64,000 nucleotides of DNA, from the NCBI GenBank assembly GCA_049999765.1, contig JBNGIQ010009489.1, positions 62,001 through 126,000 of the forward strand. The letters run 5' to 3'. The notes beneath the pieces are model-generated. The model searched no databases and was not told where the DNA came from. It was given only the letters and a program-made list of their open reading frames with translations. The translations under genes and the position numbers were made by a program. Each line of letters begins with the position of its first letter. The stretch's first letter is position 1. This document shows, piece by piece, positions 23,554 to 34,253 of the stretch. This DNA comes from Phaeoceros laevis. Its lineage: Eukaryota > Anthocerotophyta > Anthocerotopsida > Notothyladales.

Positions 23554-24564
23554 TCAAGAATCGATATGCACCCTAAGCCGCCTGGCAAGCCGCATGTCTC
23601 TTGGCACTGCATCAAATCAGTCCCTCATCAGAGCCCCAACATAGAGCAATACTTCACACAAAACGGATAGATGAGTCTACGATGAAGACGTACTAATGGT
23701 CACTCGTTTGGCGTGGATGGCGCAAAGATTTGTGTCATCAAAGAGGACCACCAAAAATTCCTCTGTTGCCTGCTAGTGCACAACGAGGCATTGGTAGCTT
23801 AGGGGAGGACAGACGTGTGCGTCCTAGTTGTCCAGTGCCTGTAAAATGCAAGAGTAAGCAAGGCATGTTCGAAAGATGAGGAGGGGCTCAAAATTCAGCT
23901 CACCTCCTGAATAGTGGTAAGAGCCTCCGCCGTCCACCGAGTCGCCGTGGTCGCCATAGTCATGGCAATCTCCCTAACCTGAAAATTCAAAAGGCAACAC
24001 ACCTCATCAATGACAGCCACTTCCAACAAACAAGCTCTTCTTGTCCAGCTACAATTGTCACAGCAGGTGCCAGCAGATGAAAACAGTCGAGGCCAGGCCA
24101 AGAAATCCGTACCAGCCTGGCAAATGGGAGACATCGGAGCAGAAGGTCACAAGATTTTTGGTACTTCCTTATCTCCTTCAGCGCAATTGTTCCCGGCTTT
24201 CTTCGAGGCTTCCGGAGCGGCCGCCTCACGCTTTGCGGCTGTCGTTTAGGCGCATTCTTCTGTCCAAGCTTGTACGCATTTTTTCCTAATATGTTTTGGA
24301 GCACAAGTCGGATAACGAGCAAATGTGGGAGGACCACGTCAATTTGCCTAGAGCTGCTAGTCAGAGTCTTCGGGAGAACCTCGAGAGCCTCAGAAGTAGG
24401 CCAGCGTATACCGCATTCAACAGATTGATGAGGCAGATTGCTGTTAGCAAATTAGGGATCCGGCACGGGTTAGCTGCTGAACCTGAAGACGACGGTCCTA
24501 CCGCTGAGCTCCTTGCTCTCTGCTCCCCGGCATTCCTCGGCATCATGGACTTCCTTCTAGCCAT
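23554..24564 (-). CDS. CENH3: Centromeric histone H3 variant (CENP-A type)
   Basis: The protein replaces H3 in centromeric nucleosomes and founds the kinetochore. On the minus strand the core exons are ..24113 ([20 protein letters not shown] to CLPFARL), 23904-23978 ([20 protein letters not shown], then TTIQE), 23694-23769 ([20 protein letters not shown], then KRVTI) and 23554-23606 ([17 protein letters not shown]). All borders are GT..AG with matching phases. RWTAEAL and a loop 1 one residue longer than canonical H3 (17 to 18 positions between REIA and QE) are CENH3 hallmarks. The divergent tail probably starts [20 protein letters not shown] at 24564. The splice joining tail and core (24230-24500) is not certain. 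It is convergent with ACAT. Confidence 0.88.
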
Positions 24565-25397
24565 GTCGCTCAGTAGCTGAGCTGAGCTGTGCCTGGAAAA
24601 ACTTGTAAACAACTGGTAAACAACCAGCTCAATGGCGAGTGCCGACTTTCCGATCAGCCCCGCAGCGAATGAACTGAACCGATAATGGAGGGCACGGGGG
24701 GCATCGTTTATGCAACCAGACTTTTTGAACGAGCTAGTGTGATCCAATCATCAGGTGAAGTAAAGTACGGCCCAAAGACTCGTTTCCTTCACTCGCACAA
24801 AATCCCATGTTCCAGCGATAGGGAAATTTAAAAGAGGCAGCAGTCAGAGCGCTGTTGAAGGATGAGAAATGGGTGTTGCAGAAAGTTTCCTACAACTGCC
24901 ATCACAAAGTGATGCATTGCTTCTCCTTCAACATATTCTTCAATTAAATTGGCACCGTCCTGGTTTGGTCAAATTTGGCAGCAAACAAAATCACCAAAAC
25001 CTGCTGTCACTCAGTCCCCAACCAACTCGGGAGCCTACTCCTGGGCATCCTGCCCCATATTTCCTCATTCTCAAGCCGCAAAAACCTTTGAGCTCCATCA
25101 CCAATCGGCTGGGCCTCTTCACTTGCAATGATTTCGGAATTTGTCAAGTAGAGGTGCCTCAGAACGACGGTGTAGTCTGATCCTCCTGCATGACTGGGCG
25201 TTTGTGCCCTAACCTGAGAGGCAGTCCTCTCACAAGAGTAAGACAGTTCCAATCCACAGTCCGCGATACTTTCTGACCTACTCTTCCCCCTCCAGTGAAG
25301 GATGAAGGAGTCAAAACGCAATCTCCTGTAATGTGTCTGATATGCCTTCTTTCTTCAAGTCTTAACATGAGGTAGAACAATCCAGAAACTGTCAGGC

Positions 25398-25942
25398 TCA
25401 CACCAAGTAGTGGAACGTTCCCTTGATGGCTCCAGCGCAAGTCGGGCAGGTCGAGCTGGTCTTGCTGACAGTCTGAACAAAACTTACCATGCAAGCAAGG
25501 GACTATAACAACATTGTATGGTCTTTGTCGACATTTCTGGCAGGCCAGCTCTGCCCGACCTGCTGCTCTGACCTGGTCCCTTTCTTTATTGAATGTGAGC
25601 CGAGCTGCTTCCAGCTGTGCTTTCTCCTCCTCCATCTTTTTCCTGTATCCATCTCTTTCCGCAAACGAGCAGCCTCAGTAGCCGGCTTGAGATTCTTCTC
25701 TTGCTCCTGGTATTTCTGCAAATTGAAGCAGCTTCCTTCTCGCGCAGGTGCCCTGCAAGTGGAGGAGAAACTGTTAGCCACCATTGAAGCGCTTTTGTGA
25801 GATTTCACAAAACCTCTGTGGAGGAAAAACCAGCACACTCACGCTTCCAGAAGCTCTCCAAAAGCGGTTTGTGCAAATCTCTGGCACTGTCCCATTTCCT
25901 CTGAACTTCTGCCTCGGCCTCTGGATCCGCCTTCACCAGCAT
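25398..25942 (-). pseudogene. Coiled-coil RING gene pseudogene (50.6 kb type)
   Basis: This paralogue of the gene at 50630-52002 is reduced to its two ends. The first exon reads MLVKADPEAEAEVQRKWDSA and ends at a GTGAGT donor after SFWK. The last part reads EEEKAQLEAARLTFNKERDQ, then CQKCRQRPYNVVIVPCLHGK. A small deletion in the RING shifts the frame after CSDC. The expected end, KTSSTCPTCAGAIKGTFHYL, lies in another frame and finishes at 25398-25400. The roughly 300-codon middle is gone. No functional RING can be made. Confidence 0.8.
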
Positions 25943-27250
25943 ATTGCCAAAATGCGGTGGTGTCTCGGGGCGAGCAACCGGAGGTGACACCCTTGAATGG
26001 CGCCAGGAAGCGAAACCAGCAGTTGAATAGTGGTCTTTTCGAATCAGCACGCGCGGGAAAGGCAAACCCTTATCTCCTCAAACGCAACAGTCTACTGAAT
26101 TATTAGTCTAGTCTCTCACGCTGTTCCTGTTTCTGGAAGCTGGTTTTGGCCAACCATAGGGCAGGCCGAGCTTGTCTCGCTGCTTACATGCCCTTCTTGC
26201 CTTGCCTCCACCCGGGTCTGGAGTTCACATGCATGTTTTAGGCATCCCTTCCACCGAGCCTCATTGCAAGATCACAAGCTCCTTCAGCGGTTTGCAACAG
26301 GGAGCCAGCATCAAGTTGGAAAGGCATCCACTGCACCATCCGTACGTACATGGGTTGGAGGCCCTAGGAATACCTCTGTATCTTGTTGGCATGCGTAACT
26401 AAAAAACATTGCATTTCATGTCGAAAGGCTTCTCTCAGGCAATGAATCTAAATACCTGAGCACTGCGAACGAACCATGCTCTCACACTGTGCACACGGAT
26501 TACTAAGCCAGAGGCCTTAAAACCTGCTTTAGAATCTGGGGCTGGGAGCTAGTTCCCCAATGCCAGAGCTGATGCAGTTGAACACAGGATAGAAATGTGA
26601 CACCAATGAAATAAGTTAAACTCTGTTGTTGCAAACTAGTCTAAAAACCAAGAGCTTCCCTGCTGAACATGGCCTGTAATCATGGCTTCCACAAATCTGA
26701 AGTCCACCAAACACCCTTTTCAAGAGCACATCTGAGCTACCACAGTTTGCATACCATCCGAAGATTGGGGGTGGCTAAGAAATTCCCACAGTGCGAGACC
26801 AGAAATGCGTCTGCCCAAAAGCAGCCCCTTATGGGCCATGGAAGGAGAGAACGATTACGCACCACAGCCGCGTCCTGTTGATGAAGCTTCCAGCAAGCCC
26901 CAAACTCCAAGTCGGCGAATTTCTTTGTCACCATGATCTTGGACAATGTCCTGGCTGATATCCTCAATCCGGAAATGTCACGCCAAAATTGGAAAAAACA
27001 AGGGTACGGAAATTAAATTCAAGAGCTGAACGTGTTCTCTTGCAATACTGAGTTCACCTACTGTAGTAAGTGCGTCAAAGGTTTTTTTTTTGGGGTGAAA
27101 TACGGCGCATTTACTCAAGTGCGTCAAAGTTGCTATGTTGTTGCTACAGTGTCTCATTTGTTTGTCGGGCCGTAAGCCTACCCAGAGAACCGGAACTTCC
27201 GGTTTGTAATTTTGTTATTTTAATCTAAAATATCCCGACGGTATTGTGTA
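25943..27250. other. Intergenic, no gene seen
   Basis: A T-rich run lies at 27082-27090 beside a duplicated GTGCGTCAAAG motif (27069, 27120). No open frame has a recognisable motif. Confidence 0.5.
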
Positions 27251-27322
27251 TCCGTTGTAGTCTAGACGGTTAGGATACTCGGCTCTCACCCGAGCGACCC
27301 GGGTTCGAATCCCGGCAACGGA
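27251..27322 (+). tRNA. trnE-CUC: tRNA-Glu (CTC anticodon)
   Basis: The 72 nt fold as a cloverleaf. The acceptor arm TCCGTTG pairs with CAACGGA over seven pairs. The anticodon stem CTCGG/CCGAG encloses the loop CTCTCAC with CTC at positions 34-36. The T arm is CCGGGTTCGAATCCCGG. Box A (TAGTCTAGACGG) and box B (GGTTCGAATCC) are intact. There is no intron and no encoded CCA, as expected for a nuclear plant tRNA gene. Confidence 0.97.
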
Positions 27323-27409
27323 ATTTCCAACCCTTCATACATGTTCTCAGTAGGCTTTTACTGTGCAGCCCCATTCCTCATATATAAGTTAATTCCTAAG
27401 AGACTGAAC

Positions 27410-27565
27410 TTCTTTGGACACTGACCAGAGAGCAGAATTGAGGGTTGGCAACTTGACAAGTATGCAAAGATTCCAACGAGGCAATTAGACCACCTGGTGG
27501 ACACTGTCTAGAGAGCAGAATTGAGGGTTGGCAATTATGCAAAGATTCCAATGAGGCAATTAACT
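27410..27565. repeat. Tandem duplication of about 75 bp
   Basis: Two units share GGACACTG.C.AGAGAGCAGAATTGAGGGTTGGCAA followed by TATGCAAAGATTCCAA.GAGGCAATTA. The second unit lacks a few bases. It lies just downstream of the tRNA. No coding role was seen. Confidence 0.8.
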
Positions 27566-28241
27566 GGTGGCCAAAACTGCGCTTCTTCAGCCCCACTTCG
27601 CAGGCAATATGGGCTCACAGCAAAACATGGACCTTCAAGCTCGTGATGAGATTCTTGACCCACTAGTAAATGTAGACTGCTTTTGGTGAAAACGATCCTG
27701 AAGGCATGAATTGCGGAACGCTTAACGTTGGAGAGCAGGGCAGCGAGCTCGAGACTCTTCAACTGCGAGGGCAACATTTACAGGCTGAGCTCGATAGATT
27801 GCAAGTTCGTGTCAGTGCACACCAACTTCTACTGTGGTGAAGAAGAAAATACATCCATGACTTGGAGGTGTGCTGGCAAATTCGTATGGACAAATGGGGA
27901 TGTGGTGCTTTGAACACCTCATGCATATATGCCTTGTACACTGTCGGCAGGTCATCGGAAGCTGGGATGGGGAACCCAAACAGTTCGACCGTCCAAGTTG
28001 TTGGAATCCTAAATTTCTTGAACGGATCAGTACTGGCCTCCCAGGCCACTTGTGTCAAATGCAATGATGTTTTCAAGATGTTCTACAACCAGGAATTACA
28101 GACTGTGCTGAACTTGCCGGTGATGGGATCCAGCTTAAGTATTAAGTACTTTCTCGTCATTTGCAAGAACTCTTGCTGCCCCCATACCATATCTCTACTA
28201 CGTATACTATCGAGGCAACCTGATCATGAAGTGGCAATTTC

Positions 28242-28904
28242 TCACTTGAAATCAAGTCTTTCGAATTCCGGATCCACGTCCTTCAAATTGGCACCCCAAA
28301 AAAACTTCTTTCTGGACTCTTCCTTCCTCGCTTGCAATTGTGCGATATCAGCCTTCCTGGACAGTGACTTCTGAAGCTCTGTCTCCATCTCACCTAGGCC
28401 TGGGTGTACGTGGGATACATGTGCACTTCTAGATCTGCACCATGTCATTGACCATGCATCGCGAAGGCCATCTCAAGCTTCCGAAACCAGCCCGGCAATT
28501 GAGTGAATCCACGAAATCCTCGGAAGCTGGCAAATTGATGCAGCGTCTTTTCGCACATGTATGTTCTATCCTGGGAAGACCACTCGCTGTAAACGTCGCC
28601 GTAGTCTCCTGAAACTTGGAGAATGGCGTTCTAGAAGAGAAACTGTTGTTACTTGCAATTGGAAAAGAGGAAAGGTGAGGACAGAGCCCTGATGCAAGTT
28701 CCAGAGGCGCTGCGCATGCCAGGCCGAGCCGATGCTCATGGCTACAGCTCTACGTAACGTTCTTCGTGGGATGGCAAGGACCATATAAACAATTGCTTCC
28801 ACCACCACCCATAATCCGACGACAAGAGTTGTGGACAACATCTTCGATTGGCGGTTGAATACTTCGGTAACTAGACTAGTCAGAGTCCTCCGGATCCGAT
28901 GCAT
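28242..28904 (-). CDS. Hypothetical protein with one predicted membrane segment
   Basis: I do not recognise this gene. The minus strand opens with MHRIRRTLTSLVTEVFNRQS and a hydrophobic stretch (TTLVVGLWVVVEAIVYMVLA), then basic residues and a GTAACA donor after FQLQ. A possible second exon (28610-28455) reads DYGDVYSEWSSQDRTYMCEK and FRGFRGFTQLPGWFRKLEMA. A third (28388-28242) reads METELQKSLSRKADIAQLQA and ends FERLDFK. The pieces read like real protein but the splices are guesses. A lone N-terminal membrane anchor with a soluble charged tail is the simplest description. A TATA-like TATATAGC lies near 28933. Confidence 0.35.
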
Positions 28905-30037
28905 AGGTCTGCAAGTGAGAGTGCCAGGGTCTTATATAGCGGTGAGAAAGTGAGGGCCGACCACCGAGAGGGAAATTTCAAGTCTTGAAAGTAATTCCGC
29001 TTTCCAGACTTGGAAGTCTTGGAAGTAAATTCCCCTTTCAAGTACTTAACTGTTGAATACACGATTAAGAACTCGACCAGCAGTCTAGGCGCGTTGATCG
29101 AGTTCCACTTGGCCCTGGAGGCACTTCATTTGATGGGCAAGGGACCCGGCCCATGGCCACCAGAGGCAAGGGAGGGAAAGCTAGTGAAAAGGCACGTTGA
29201 TTGATTTCCACCTCCAGGGGCAGGTACTTCATTTGATGTCAGTACTAACTAAGGACGACGAAGGAGCAATTTTAAGAAAGAGTAGCACTGAGCGAGGGTG
29301 AGCTATAGATCTCTGGAACCAACCTCCGTCCAAGGAACTCAGCTCACCGGCCGCATTTCGGCCGTGGATGTTCACCTTTGAGAATTCATCTCGCCTATGG
29401 CGCCACCTTGGTACTTAGAACAAGTAATACTGGTAGGTACCCGGTCCGAGACCGAGTAGGGACCCGGTCTCGGACTGGGTAGCGGCGCGAGCCCGGGTAG
29501 CCACATTGTCGTGGGACTGCAGGATGAACATGAAGACTACCCGCTCTCCCGGCTTCAGGCACGAGTCCAAGGAGCTGCTCTTGCTGAACAACTTCTACAA
29601 GCCTGACTGCTGCTATCAAAATTGTGAACTTTCTCAAGAAATTGGTTCCGAATGACCCTTTAGAGTTGAGATGACCGAGCTACTGGTGCACAAGTTGTGG
29701 GGATTCTGGCAACTCGTCTAGGGTTCAAGTCCATGGCAATTGTATGAAGGATTCACCCCGTGCCTCTCTGCCCAGGACACAGCCTTCAGACCATCTTGTA
29801 ACAAAAAGCCCATCTGAATGCAGACCAAATACTTGGGTACAATATACTAGGAGCCTGGAGTCCTCGGACCACCCAAAGAAACCGAAACACAATTGTGGAC
29901 GAGAGAGAAATTCAATTCAGAGAATCACACTGCTCTTGCCTCCTTCTGGCCAAATTACCCTCACAACTTGAATGAACTGAAACACTTTGCTGTCAATGCG
30001 ACCTACGACAGTTTCGGCAGGCCATGTACTGCCACAC
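28905..30037. other. Intergenic with a GC-rich hairpin
   Basis: Apart from the inverted repeat at 29438-29481, only weak open frames were seen. The 3' end, at 30070-30230, is the low-complexity tail of the minus-strand RING-like gene. Confidence 0.45.
29438..29481. repeat. Hairpin with 17-bp arms
   Basis: TACCCGGTCCGAGACCG (29438-29454) is the inverse of 29465-29481 with a single G-T type mismatch. The loop is 10 bases. The arms resemble two ACCCGGTC motifs in opposite orientation. The function is unknown. Confidence 0.75.
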
Positions 30038-31554
30038 TCATCCAGCCTGCTGTAAAACGGTACCTTGTGTATTGGCAGAGTCTCTACCAGTCTGTGCAGT
30101 CGCAGCTGCGTCACTACCAGGCTGTGCAGTCGCAGCTGCGTCACTACCAGACTCTGCATCCACAGCTGCTTCGGTGGCACGCCAATCTCTGATCGTGGCA
30201 TCCACAGCTGCTTCGGTGGCATGCCAATCTCTTGTCATGATCAGAGTTGCCCACAACCTTGCAGCAGGTGCTGCCAGCCGTGACTCATCACGTCGACACT
30301 TCAAGGGCGGTGGTATGATGTGAGGCATTTCGTTGACCACCAACTGGAAAAGCTTGGGGTCCACCAAAAGCCTCCGGTACTCTTGGCGCCACTTTTGAAC
30401 TTGCTGCACCTCCCTGTCCTCCTGCACTTCAAACCGCACGTACCCTTTGGCTCTTAACCAAAGCCAGCTGATCTCTTCCCTGCAATTTGAAAGCGGACAT
30501 CGTGGATGTTTGCTTTCAATCTGCTGAATGTGATACTTGATGCACACATCATGGTAGCTGTGCCCGCATGGCAGAGTCACTTGCTCATTCACTGCAAATC
30601 CTCTGCACATTTTCCCCTCCGATATCCAGACCAGTATTAGAGCCAGAAGGAAACCCGTTGACACAAGCATGCGCATTTACATCCAGAAGACACACATGCA
30701 TTAGAGCCAGAAGGAAACATGACCCCCGCAACAATTGAAAGACACTCCTACCTGATGCATATGCCGCAGGGATGAACTCTAATAGTGTACACTGAGGGCT
30801 GACTTGGTGCTGCGGTCCACAAAGGCTCCAATGGAACCCCCGATTCTTGCTCCTTCGCCATGCCCACACACCTGTGTGTTGCATCTTGCATCCATTCCAG
30901 GCTTGCCGACAAAGCCTCATACTGAGCCTTGGTTTGTGTAATAGCAAGCCGGGTCCCTTGCACTTTCTCCTCGAGCTCTGACCGTTTATCTGCCGACTCA
31001 AGGGATCGACTGTCCAGCTCGGCTAACCGGTGGCATGGTGGCCCATTGCCAGGCAGTTCCTGGCCTGTGGATCGACGCTCCAATTGTAGCCTCTTTGAAT
31101 AAAGGTCCCCAAGTGTTTGCCTCACCTTACGTAACTCAGCCTCACTCTCGTGGAGCACCTTTCCCAATCTCCGTCGTTCTCTCTCCAGCTGGTCCTTCTC
31201 TTCTGCTTTGGCCGCGCACGTAGCGACCAGGTCAGCGGCCGCGTCACCGAGAGCCAGCTGCTCCTCATATGTCAATACTCTTTGCTTTCTGCTGGTGTCG
31301 GGTGATTGACCAGGTTCCACCTTCAATCTGCGGTTTCTATGGGCATGCACCTTGACTCCATCCCGAAGAAGCCGCTTACGCAAGGATGACGCTGTGTTCT
31401 TCACGGTTTGTGCGTACAACTTCCAATTTACATTCACCCCATGCTTCTTCTCTAGCAATATACCCATTGCCATGGTCCTCGGGATTTTCACCCTTCCTTC
31501 ATATGCTAAATGCCCGTTTTGTGTCGCAGCACAAGGGTGTCCACCTGCTGCCAC
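30038..31554 (-). CDS. Coiled-coil protein with a C-terminal RING-like zinc domain
   Basis: Two exons join cleanly on the minus strand (31554-30752 and 30602-30038, GTAGG donor, GTGCAG acceptor). The first encodes a long charged coiled coil (for example EKDQLERERRRLGKVLHESE). The junction creates CGICIRGFAVNEQVTLPCGH followed by SYHDVCIKYH and RCPLSNC. This is a RING-like arrangement (CxxC..CxH..H/C..CxxxxC) distinct from that of the neighbouring cluster. The tail has imperfect repeats of AATAQ and EAAVDA. The 5' end is uncertain: the frame begins after a stop with no ATG, and a basic, Ala-rich open stretch at 31790-32226 may be an earlier exon. A ubiquitin-ligase role is inferred only from the zinc motif. 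Confidence 0.55.
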
Positions 31555-31616
31555 TCACTATCTTCCATGAGAGTTAGTGATGCTGCCACTCACTATCTTC
31601 CATGAGAGTTAGTGAT
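31547..31616. repeat. 35-bp exact tandem repeat
   Basis: Two identical units start with GCTGCCACTCACTATCTTCC (31547-31581 and 31582-31616). They lie at the uncertain 5' border of the RING-like gene and may have disturbed its splice site. Confidence 0.85.
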
Positions 31617-32259
31617 CGTGTCTTCCACTGGTAGCCACGGGCATCGTCCTGTGTTCCAAAGTACTTTACACCTCCTCCTTGCCCCAATGGCCTCCTTTAT
31701 TATTTCCCGCAACTTCTAGTCAACTTCTAGTCTCTGATGTTCACCCGTTCTGCTGGTAGCGTGCCATCACCTTTGTTCCATTTCCAAACCTATTGCGGAC
31801 CTGACCCACGGGAATGCATCCTTGTTGCTTCAGCAATACGCCTTCTAGCAGCATTACCCCGTATTTTCTCTGCCCTCAATGCCTTCTTTTCCGCCAAGGC
31901 AACCCTTGCTAGCGCTGTGGTCATTGTGTTCTCATGGAGTACCACATCCTCCCGGGATACAACGACCTCCTCTGAACAGTTGGCAACGCCGACATCTGAA
32001 CAATTGGCAACGCGTGCCACCTTTTGCCCCCTCCGGATAGGGCTACCAGCCGAGCATGCACCAGGATCCGCCCCATGATCCACTCGCTGAGAATCGTGGG
32101 TCGGGGATTGATTTGCGGGCGTGCGCTTCGCGGCCCTCTGTGGTTCTTTCCGTGGGTCTTTGTCCTGCACTCCGTCCTGCTGGTGGCTCGAGACCCTCCG
32201 TGGTTGTTTCGCCTGCACTCCATCATCTACAGCCCTAGTCCTTGTTGCCTTCGGCGCAA

Positions 32260-32830
32260 TGTGGCCCATCCTTCGTGTGCAATCACCCAAAACCAAATAC
32301 TACACTTCTGTACTATGGAGTGTGACCCATCCTTCTTGTGCAATCACCAAAAACCAAATACTACACTTATGTTAGTAGGGTTCCAAATACTACACTTATG
32401 TCAGTAGGGTTCTCTCTCTAGGGTTCTGTCCATAGAGGTGACACTCCTGTCACTTGAGCTCGTGACACTCCTGCCACTTGAGTTGGTGATACTCCTACCA
32501 CTTGAGTTAATTAATATTAAGAAACTATTGTACCCATCCGTTTGTGGGTGCCTTGGATGGGGCAGGGACCTTTATGGGGCAGGGACCTTTATGGGGCCGA
32601 TAACCTCCTCAAATAAACACACACACACACTTGAGTTGGTGACANNNNNNNNNNCGATAACCTCCTCAAATAAACACACACACACACTTGAGTTGGTGAC
32701 ACTCCTAGACTTACAGTTCCCATGAAGTGAAGGATGGCACGTGAAGATGAAGTGAAGGATGGCACCTCAAGATGAAGTGAAGGGTGCATGAAGGTTGCAC
32801 CTGAAGATGAAGTGAAGGATGTGCACATCG
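32260..32830. repeat. Cluster of minisatellites
   Basis: Three kinds of short arrays follow each other. At 32262-32410 the motif CCAAATACTACACTT.TGT occurs four times. At 32440-32512 a 24-bp unit GTGACACTCCTGxCACTTGAG occurs three times. At 32722-32822 a roughly 25-bp unit GATGAAGTGAAGGATGGCAC occurs four times. A 10-N gap (32645-32654) with an identical 47-bp sequence on both sides (32598-32644 and 32655-32701) lies inside. Confidence 0.8.
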
Positions 32831-32839
32831 CTTGCGCCC

Positions 32840-34253
32840 GCAGACCTTTGTTGCCCCAGCCTTGATGTATATGATGATTTGCCTGACCGAGACATGGTAT
32901 CTTGGACTGCTTTGCTCACAGCTTAAGCTCAGAATGTCCAAGGTGACACGGCCTTTCAGCTGTGCAGACACACGCAGGAAGAAGAAGTGCGAACGCATAT
33001 GCCGCCTTCTGTGGTTCCCTGCAATGCCATGCTGACATCATACGCCCAAGATGTGCAGCCAATCAGGGTATGGACTCTGTACTAGGAAATGAGGGGAAGA
33101 AGGGGTGAGTCCAACCTTCCGAACCCTTGTCCGTGTGCTCCAAGCACGTGGCATGCATGCAGAGAAGCAGGAAGATGCAGGTGCGGATGGGCGAGCCGTA
33201 AAAGCGGTGTTACTGGTAGAAGGAAAGGATATTCATGCTGAAGCATGAAGGAAAGGCTATGATGTGGACGTTTTTGTGAGGAGCAGCGTTGTGAGCATGT
33301 ACGCAAAGTGAGGGAGCCTTGTGGATGCCGAAGATGTGCTTGATGGTGTGTCTGAGCGAGATGCTGTGTCGTGGACTGCAATGCTCGCAGCATATGCGCA
33401 GGTGCAATGCTCGCAGCATATGCTTATTACCATGTATGGAAAGTGTGGGAGCATAGTGGATGCAGAGAACGTGTTTGATAGATTGTCAGAGCATGGTGTG
33501 GTTTCATGGAATGCAATGCTCTCAGCCTACATCGAGCAGGGGCAAGCAGAGAAGTGTGTGCAAGTTACGATCAAATGCAGGAGGAAGGTGTAAGCCCACA
33601 TGTTTGACCTTTGTGATCGCACTTCAGGCATTTGGCATGGTTGTGGAGAAGGAAGGAAATCTTTCCCTGTATGGGCAATACACTCAAATGACTGAAGCTC
33701 GAGAAGTGGAAGGCTATACATGCCGATGCACGAATCAAGGGTCATGCTGTCCATGTCTTGACTGGAAACACACTCATCTTTATGTACAGGAAATGTGGCA
33801 GCATTGTGGATGCACAGAATGTGTTTGATCGGCTGTCTCAGCGCAATGTGGTATCCTGGAATGCCATGCTTCCAGATTATGCTCAGCAGGTGCAAGGACA
33901 GGAGGTTTTACATTTGTACAAGCAGATAGAAGAGGCAGGACACAGTCCAGATGAGATTACCTTCGTGAGCATTCTGCAAGCTTGCAGCACAACAGGAAGC
34001 TTCGACTTCTGTGGGCAGATTCATTGGAACGTTGTCTCCACCAGAAAAGATTGCAGTCCTCTCTCTCATTCTCGCATATGGGAGATGTGCAAGCATGGCA
34101 GAAGCTCAGTCTGTCTTTGATGCCCTCCCGCAGCCTATTAAAGTGTTCTGGACAGCACTTATTTCTGGTTATGCCCGAGAAGGAAATCTGGAGGTAAGCC
34201 TGCAATGTTATGAGGACATGCGGGTGGCAGGTAGCGGGGTGTCACCATGTTGA
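32840..34253 (+). pseudogene. PPR protein pseudogene, second subfamily
   Basis: The + strand carries degenerate PPR units in changing frames. They read LPDRDMVSWTALLTA, MYGKCGSIVDAENVFDRLSE, VVSWNAMLSAYIEQGQAEKC, KCGSIVDAQNVFDRLSQRNV, HSPDEITFVSILQACST and RCASMAEAQSVFDALPQPIK, ending with WTALISGYAREGNLEVSLQC. At least six stops or shifts separate them. The KCGSIVDA wording differs from the KCGQLEDA wording of the 5-7 kb copy, so two PPR lineages have left debris here. No DYW domain was found. Confidence 0.8.

Noticed and set aside
24296-24580. Plus-strand open frame of 94 codons
   Set aside because: It overlaps the CENH3 tail on the other strand, where the minus reading begins with a histone-like MARRKS.
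32589-32998. Minus frame with repeated SFTSSSG-like residues
   Set aside because: It is produced by the 25-bp minisatellite and crosses an N gap.
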